Shown piece by piece: positions 58,885-64,000 of a DNA stretch of 64,000 bases (its first letter is position 1; every line of letters begins with the position of its first letter). The DNA is from Botryotinia globosa. Taxonomy: Eukaryota > Ascomycota > Leotiomycetes > Helotiales > Sclerotiniaceae. A program made the position numbers and the translations under genes. The stretch covers positions 2,604,001-2,668,000 of the forward strand of contig RCSZ01000001.1 of NCBI GenBank assembly GCA_014898425.1, in the 5' to 3' direction. Below the pieces are notes generated by a model, which was not told where the DNA came from, ran no database searches, and saw only the letters and a program-made list of their open reading frames with translations.

Positions 58885-61363
58885 ATGTCGCGTCAACCGC
58901 CTCTTCCCAATGGCCTTCCGCCTCGGCCTCCTGCAACTTTCTGGGAAAGAGATAGAGATGAGAGAAACAACAATTATCATACACCCGAAAGAAATCGTCG
59001 CGACATGGGTCGTGATTCTTATCGCCCTGCTCCTGCTCCTGCTCCTGCTCCTCAATACGATAGTTATGCTCCCCACTCTGCAAACCGCGATCGCGACATG
59101 TACCAATTTGGTGGTCCCAATCCTCCTCCACCGGCCTATGGAAATTATGCTCCTGGTGTACAACCTCCCCGTCGTCCTTCTGGAGCTGGAGATCCTTACC
59201 GTATGAATGATGGTTATCGCGCTCCACCCCCCGCTCCCAGCTTTGATTTCCGTTACGATGCACCACAGTCTATCAATTTCGAAAACTCCGATAGATTTCA
59301 ATCCCACGGGCAAGGCCGCAATAACAACTCTGGTGGCAACAGAGATAGAAATGATGATCATCTTCGTCGTCGTCGCGAAAAAGATCGACGCGACAACAAT
59401 CGAGGACGTGGCGGCTACCGCGGTCGAGGTGGTCCAAGACTGGCAGCAGATCGAGTTTTCTTGAAAGGAAAACGCTCGCCTACTCCTGAACTCATGCCAG
59501 GTATGAATGAAGATGCCTCTGCTGATGTTAAATACAGAGATGTCGGCGACTTATCCGATAGTGACGAAGCTGAGATGGAAATGTCGGATGATGACGATAA
59601 TGACGACCAACCTAAGAAGAAGGTGGCTCGAACCAGCGCAAAGGCTGCAGATGGCGACAGTGTTCCAAAATGGTCAAATCCTGATCCATACACGGCCCTC
59701 CCACCACCAGGCGAATCTGATCGAAAGAAGAAGGATGTCGTTAAACTTATTAGGAAGGCCCGTGTTGCAACTGGTCAAGAAGGCGCTACTAAAGTCGATG
59801 CTGCTCAGGACGACTTCATTTCTTTCGACCTCGATGCGCCCCCAAGTATTGATAGTGAAGAGGATGATCACGAGCCTCAAGCCTTCGAGCAATCCGCACC
59901 TAGTTCAGCCAAATCTTTCAGTCACCTCGAAAACATTCGAAAGTTTGACATGCCTCAGCAATCACAAGATACCGCTACTCAATCAACTAGCGTCAATAGC
60001 ATTCCCATGGATGATGTCCAAACTCCCCAGCGAGCATCTAAACCATTGGATCTATCAACCGACCCCGCTCTAGGTAGCAGGAAGCGTACCGCCAACGATG
60101 TGATCAAGCCTCCACCACTTGTGACTAAGCTGATTCCCGGTAAACCTCCCAAGTCCAGTGGTACTCTTCTTGAAGAGTGGCGTGCTGGACCTGGTGTGAA
60201 TGATGTCCCTTGGCTTCAAGACCATTCTGATACATCTAACATGGGACTTTGGTAAGTGATAAATCTATCAACGAAAAACATTTCAGAGCTAATACTACTC
60301 TTAAGGCTACATAAAGAAATAATGGACTTCTACTATCATGTAAAACCTCGCAAATTTGAAGAAGTGATTAGACGAAAGTTGCTTGTTGACTTGAGGAACA
60401 ACTTCCGCAGATATTATCCTGATGCTGATATCCTACCTTTCGGCTCTTTCCCTGCAGGTCTCTATCTGCCTACCGCTGACATGGATGTTGTTATGGTGTC
60501 AGATGAGTTCATGGACGGTGGATGGCCTAAATACAGCAGCAAAAGTCATATCTGGCGGGTGAAAAGTAATATTGAAAGAGATCGTCTTAATACTGGTAGA
60601 ATCGACGTGATCACCAGTGCTAAAGTGCCACTGGCTAAATGGGTCGATGCCATCACTGGCCTGAAGGTTGATATGTCTTTTGAGAACGACACAGGCCTCA
60701 TCGCAAACAAGACTTTTCAAGAGTGGAAGGCTCAGTTTCCTGCAATGCCTATATTGGTTACCATTATCAAGCATTTGTTGGCAATGAGAGGTCTTAATGA
60801 GCCTGTCAATGGTGGCATCGGAGGCTTTTCTATTACTTGTCTTGTTGTAAGTCTTCTACAGAACTTGCCACAGGTAAAGAGTGGAACTATGATACCAGAA
60901 CATAATCTTGGCGAGATCTTGATGGAATTCCTCGACTTGTATGGCAACGAATTCAACACGCGTACCACCGCCATTTCTGTTAACCCACCTAAACTTTTCC
61001 CGAAAGTAAGTAATCCTCTCGATCAATCCTGTTCTGATACTAATATATCACTAGTCTACAGCTCCTCGCGGCCTTTACAGAGATTTTGATAGCCCGAAAT
61101 TTTCTATAATCGACCCAAACAGATCCGACAATGATATCTCAGGTGGTTCAAAAAACACCCCTGCAATTCAAGAATGCTTTTCTGCTGCCTATTCTGCTTT
61201 GCAGCAGAGTATGAACATATTGCAACACGCTGACCTTAAAACTCGTCAAAATCAAAGTCTTCTTCGATGTATCATTGGTGGGAACTACGAATCCTTCAAG
61301 CTTCAAAGAGACCACCTTGCCCACCTACATGAACAAATAGTTGGTCCAATTGAAGATGAGTAG
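58885..61363 (+). CDS. Non-canonical poly(A) polymerase, Trf4/Cid14 type, 791 aa
   Basis: Exons 58885-60251, 60306-61005 and 61055-61363 join in frame by GT-AG introns of 54 and 49 bp. Residues 1-430 are disordered: an APAPAPAP stretch (CTGCTC repeat in DNA), an Arg/Gly-rich RNA-binding patch (RGRGGYRGRGG) and an acidic stretch. The entry motif PWLQDH then leads to LHKEIMDFYYHVKPRK. The nucleotidyltransferase motif is FGSFPAGLYLPTADMDVV (GSF at 502-504, Asp514, Asp516), with the third acidic residue probably in GLKVDMSF. PAP-associated sequence follows (PVNGGIGGFSITCLVVSLLQ). Trf4/5 and Cid14 are the polymerases of TRAMP complexes, which add short poly(A) tails to aberrant nuclear RNAs for exosome decay. 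The third exon depends on the acceptor ATCACTAG, joining FPK to STAPRGLYRDFD. Confidence 0.92.
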
Positions 61364-63667
61364 TTATGAGTTCACGCAATGTTCAGGCCCAGAGCCGTGT
61401 AACACTTAGTTCATTTCTCGGGACATTCTTTCAGGTCGCTGAGTATGCAGTACACAGGGGTGGTTGTTTTATTACCAAGGCGTATGGATAAAGTCGATCA
61501 AGATACCCAATTGGCGTTCAATGCACGAAAGGTCATTGACTTGTAAACTAGCTTCGCAGATTTCATTGCTTTCCTTTATTTTCCTTATTTTGGCAGACTT
61601 GAGTTGGACCGGTTCTGATGATTGTCTCAACTGACCACTGACCTTACCCTAGATGATCGACACGAAGTCAAAGTCAAATGCCAGGGATCTTCAGTGATAA
61701 ACAGAAAAGGCGCTATCGATCTCTACAAACATGACACGAATACATTACATTGCGCGCAAATACAAATTTATTACTCTTTTATGCTGTCCCAAAAGAATAC
61801 TGATTTCAACTAAATAAACTAACTACTAGTGTGATATACTGATAGAGCTTTTAGGAATTCCCTTTCAACCTTTCAGGTAAGAAGGATGAAATACAAGATC
61901 ATAATCTAGTCGGCGATCTTGTTCGAGCTCTTCTTGGGCACGTCAAGATCGCGCAACGGCTTGGATTCTTCTTTTCCGACAACCCTTTCTCACTGTGGTC
62001 GCGCTTTATGTGTGGCTATGGAGAGGAGTCACAGGGTGAAAAGAAGAGCGGATGCGGGAAGAAAAGAGTGGAATGTTAAATTAGTGGCTTGTTCTATTTG
62101 TGGCAGTAGCGATGCGTCAGCTTGCCAATTATATAATTGCTGCTTGGGTAGAAGGAAGTTACGATTGACTGTTCCGACTGAATCCGAAGGATAATGCTGG
62201 CGAGGGAGGGGCTCGATGACGATTTCTTTTTCGTCTGGGTTGTTATTTTAATTGGGAAGTTGGATGGGAGGAGGGGGTTTTTTTTCATCGTGGGATTATA
62301 GGAGATAAGCTGTTCATGCTACTTTATGACTCTGCTTTGATGACTACCTAGACGAAGGTTGTGGTGCGCGAGGGTGTGGTAGTGGGTTTGGGGATTTGAG
62401 TTCGAATTCTGTGGGTTGGAGGAAGGGGGGGGAGGGTTTTGGTGGAGATCCTGGTTTGAGTTGTGAAATGGCTTGTTGGGATTCGTAGGGCTTGCTACGG
62501 GGGCCGGGAAATTTAGAAGAGTGGCGGTTTGATGCTCTTGGGAATGCTCTTTGTAGGGAGGGAGGAAGGGAGGGAGATGAATGACGGTGGGAGTTACCTG
62601 AGTTGCGTCGCACAGAAGGTTCGTCGAAGAGATATAAATATAAACGGATGTTTTGGATGAATCTGTTGATGCTATCCGGCTTTCCAAATCTAAAATGCAT
62701 GAGTTTGCGGAAGAGGCTGTGGAATATCTGTACGGAAGAGATGGAAGAAACGATGTCTGTTTGATTGGTTTTGGGGGTTATGTTAATATAGGATGAGATA
62801 AATGTCATAGAAGAACCTCGCTTGCTAGTTCTTGGAACGAGGAGTGGAAGATGAATTTTGCAACTTTTGGCGTTTATTGATCTTTTGGGAAAGGGGGGTG
62901 GGGAGGTTGATGGATCATTCTCATAGTTTACATTTTAGATCCATCGTCTCAAAAGAGATCGCAGTAGTCTATACTCTTGCATAATGCAACCGCATGCGGA
63001 TGTTGAGGAGCTTTCTTCCTCTTCGTACAATGTCCAGACATTTTCAAGCGTGAATGTTGGTCGGTTGATTTCGGCTTCGCTTAGATGTTGGATTTCTCGA
63101 AGCAGCATTATATGTTCAGTGTTAGAAGTATCGGCATGATTTTACTTAATTTGTAGGAACTGCTACTATCACTATTTACTATGTACGCTAGTCTTTGTGA
63201 TGAATACAATTATAAAACAACTATATTGAGAGGTCGTTTCCAGAGAAGAGTAGATGCGATCTTGACTCTATTTGAGCATAGTGCGTGTGAGTCCTTATAT
63301 AATTATTACAGTTTGAGGGTTGAATATTAGAAAGTCATCAAAAAACAATAGGAGAAAAGAAGTATCAACGAGATTTCACAGAAGAAGAAGCAATTGAAGT
63401 CTCGTCGAGAGGATGTCACATTATGAGAGTGTAGACTGAAGTGACTGAGAATATTTGTATTTACAGAGAAAAAGAAAAGAAAGAAAATAAAATTAAGAGC
63501 CAAATGAGTGTTGTGTACTTCTCTATTCGAGAAGTACAGAAAGAAATCAAAGAAAGAAAGAAAGAAAGAAATGAAGTATACAAGAGAAGTTGAATACAAC
63601 AGCCAAAGGAAAACACAAGAGAAGAAAAAAGCCTACTCTTCAGCTTACCATCTTATAAATGATAGAT
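61364..63667. other. Intergenic stretch, no gene supported
   Basis: 2.3 kb with only weak frames. A 154-codon minus-strand frame at 62344-62808 contains RFGKPDSINRFIQNI and a Pro/Ser-rich part, but shows no family match and no splice partners. Poly-G/C-rich runs lie at 62400-62460 and 62560-62580. A hairpin and GAAA repeat occur near the right edge. Confidence 0.45.
63514..63538. other. 10-bp stem hairpin in probable 3' UTR
   Basis: TGTACTTCTC and GAGAAGTACA pair perfectly around the loop TATTC. It lies about 130 bp past the stop of the minus-strand gene at 63668, so it is probably in its 3' UTR. A GAAA tetramer run follows at 63551-63571. Confidence 0.5.
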
Positions 63668-64000
63668 CTATGCACATTCGAATGAGCATTCACAGACATG
63701 TGTATCCTTTGGCTCGCCCAACAAACGACCGTCGAAACAAGCGCAGTTATCAACCGTGTATGCTTTTCCATTGAAGCTCCAGCGAGGGACCTTGAATCCC
63801 CTCTTCTCATCGAAGACATTTTGGAGAACCAGTGATTGGCTCCATCCCTGAGCATCGATGAAGACGTCTTGGACGAGTCCATTTCTAATGGCTCCAATCA
63901 CGGTACAGGTGTTTGAGTAAACGGTTGCGCGGGCGTAAGCAACGAGGTTGTTGGGGTTGGATAGGTCGTTGTTGACGGCCATGGTGTTGGTATTCCAGTT
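63668..64000 (-). CDS. 3' part of a Cys-containing protein, runs off the window
   Basis: The frame is open from the window edge to TAG at 63668-63670. It reads ...NTNT-MAVNNDLSNPNNLVAYARA, CTVIGAIRNGLVQDVFIDAQ, VPRWSFNGKAYTVDNCACFD and ends HVCECSFECA. An ATG at 63980-63982 exists, but the preceding in-frame codons (NWNTNT) look coding, so the start is probably beyond the window. The seven visible cysteines fall mainly at the end (CAC, CEC, C), suggesting a disulphide-bonded secreted protein. I recognise no family. Confidence 0.6.
   Translation of the reverse strand, partial: NWNTNTMAVNNDLSNPNNLVAYARATVYSNTCTVIGAIRNGLVQDVFIDAQGWSQSLVLQNVFDEKRGFKVPRWSFNGKAYTVDNCACFDGRLLGEPKDTHVCECSFECA

Noticed and set aside
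62344..62808. 154-codon minus-strand frame with a Pro/Ser-rich end
   Set aside because: No domain, no clear promoter or splice sites; the Pro/Ser-rich part comes from G-rich runs on the other strand.
1..64000. CRISPR array, rRNA genes, intact transposons or secondary-metabolite cluster
   Set aside because: No spaced direct repeats, rRNA-like sequence, transposase or polymerase frames, or backbone enzymes were seen.

Overview
The window looks like nuclear DNA of a filamentous ascomycete. Genes are split by many short GT-AG introns, with branch-like CTAAC/CTGAC motifs before the acceptors. The gene set includes Zn2Cys6 regulators, a laccase, an RTA1-type membrane protein, an Atg33-like protein, a Whi2/BTB protein and small secreted proteins. 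The protein style and AT-rich gene deserts suggest Leotiomycetes, probably Sclerotiniaceae (Botrytis/Sclerotinia-like). That placement is inference from recognition, not from a search. Gene models were built by hand from reading frames and splice signals.

Layout. 1-1.75 kb: no gene, short C/T-rich repeats. 1.76-5.45 kb (-): a 1,169-residue disordered protein. 5.45-16.7 kb: a long gene-poor stretch opening with a dense microsatellite cluster. 16.7-18.4 kb (-): Whi2-like BTB protein. 20.97-23.36 kb (-): four-exon laccase with a Tyr at a copper-ligand His position and an oversized last intron. 23.5-28.3 kb: gene-poor. 28.3 kb (+): small secreted protein. 30.1-30.9 kb (-): Atg33-like protein. 31.4-32.5 kb (+): peroxisomal 2,4-dienoyl-CoA reductase ending in SKL, convergent with a nine-exon Zn2Cys6 factor (32.9-35.6 kb, -). 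38.4 kb (+): small secreted peptide gene with a GC-AG intron. 40.0-42.5 kb (-): a GNAT acetyltransferase fused to an allophanate-hydrolase-like amidase. 43.5-44.5 kb (+): an RRM protein with three metallothionein-like cysteine repeats. 45.4-45.7 kb (-): conserved 65-residue protein. 46.3-47.6 kb (+): coiled-coil protein. 49.8-50.9 kb (+): RTA1-like gene with an in-frame stop, next to a 19-copy heptamer. 51.6-53.4 kb (+): second Zn2Cys6-type factor with a damaged zinc cluster. 53.8-61.4 kb: dense housekeeping block of PAM16 (-), YIP1 (+), a Pex30-like dysferlin-domain protein (-) and a Trf4-type poly(A) polymerase (+). 63.7-64.0 kb (-): the 3' end of a cysteine-containing protein running off the window.

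The right half carries core functions: mitochondrial import, ER-Golgi traffic, peroxisome and ER membrane shaping, and RNA surveillance. The left and middle carry accessory or secreted functions scattered among gene deserts. I see no biosynthetic cluster, CRISPR array, rRNA gene or intact transposon. The most unusual items are the two fusion proteins, the laccase ligand change, the competing GC/GT donors and the damaged zinc cluster.
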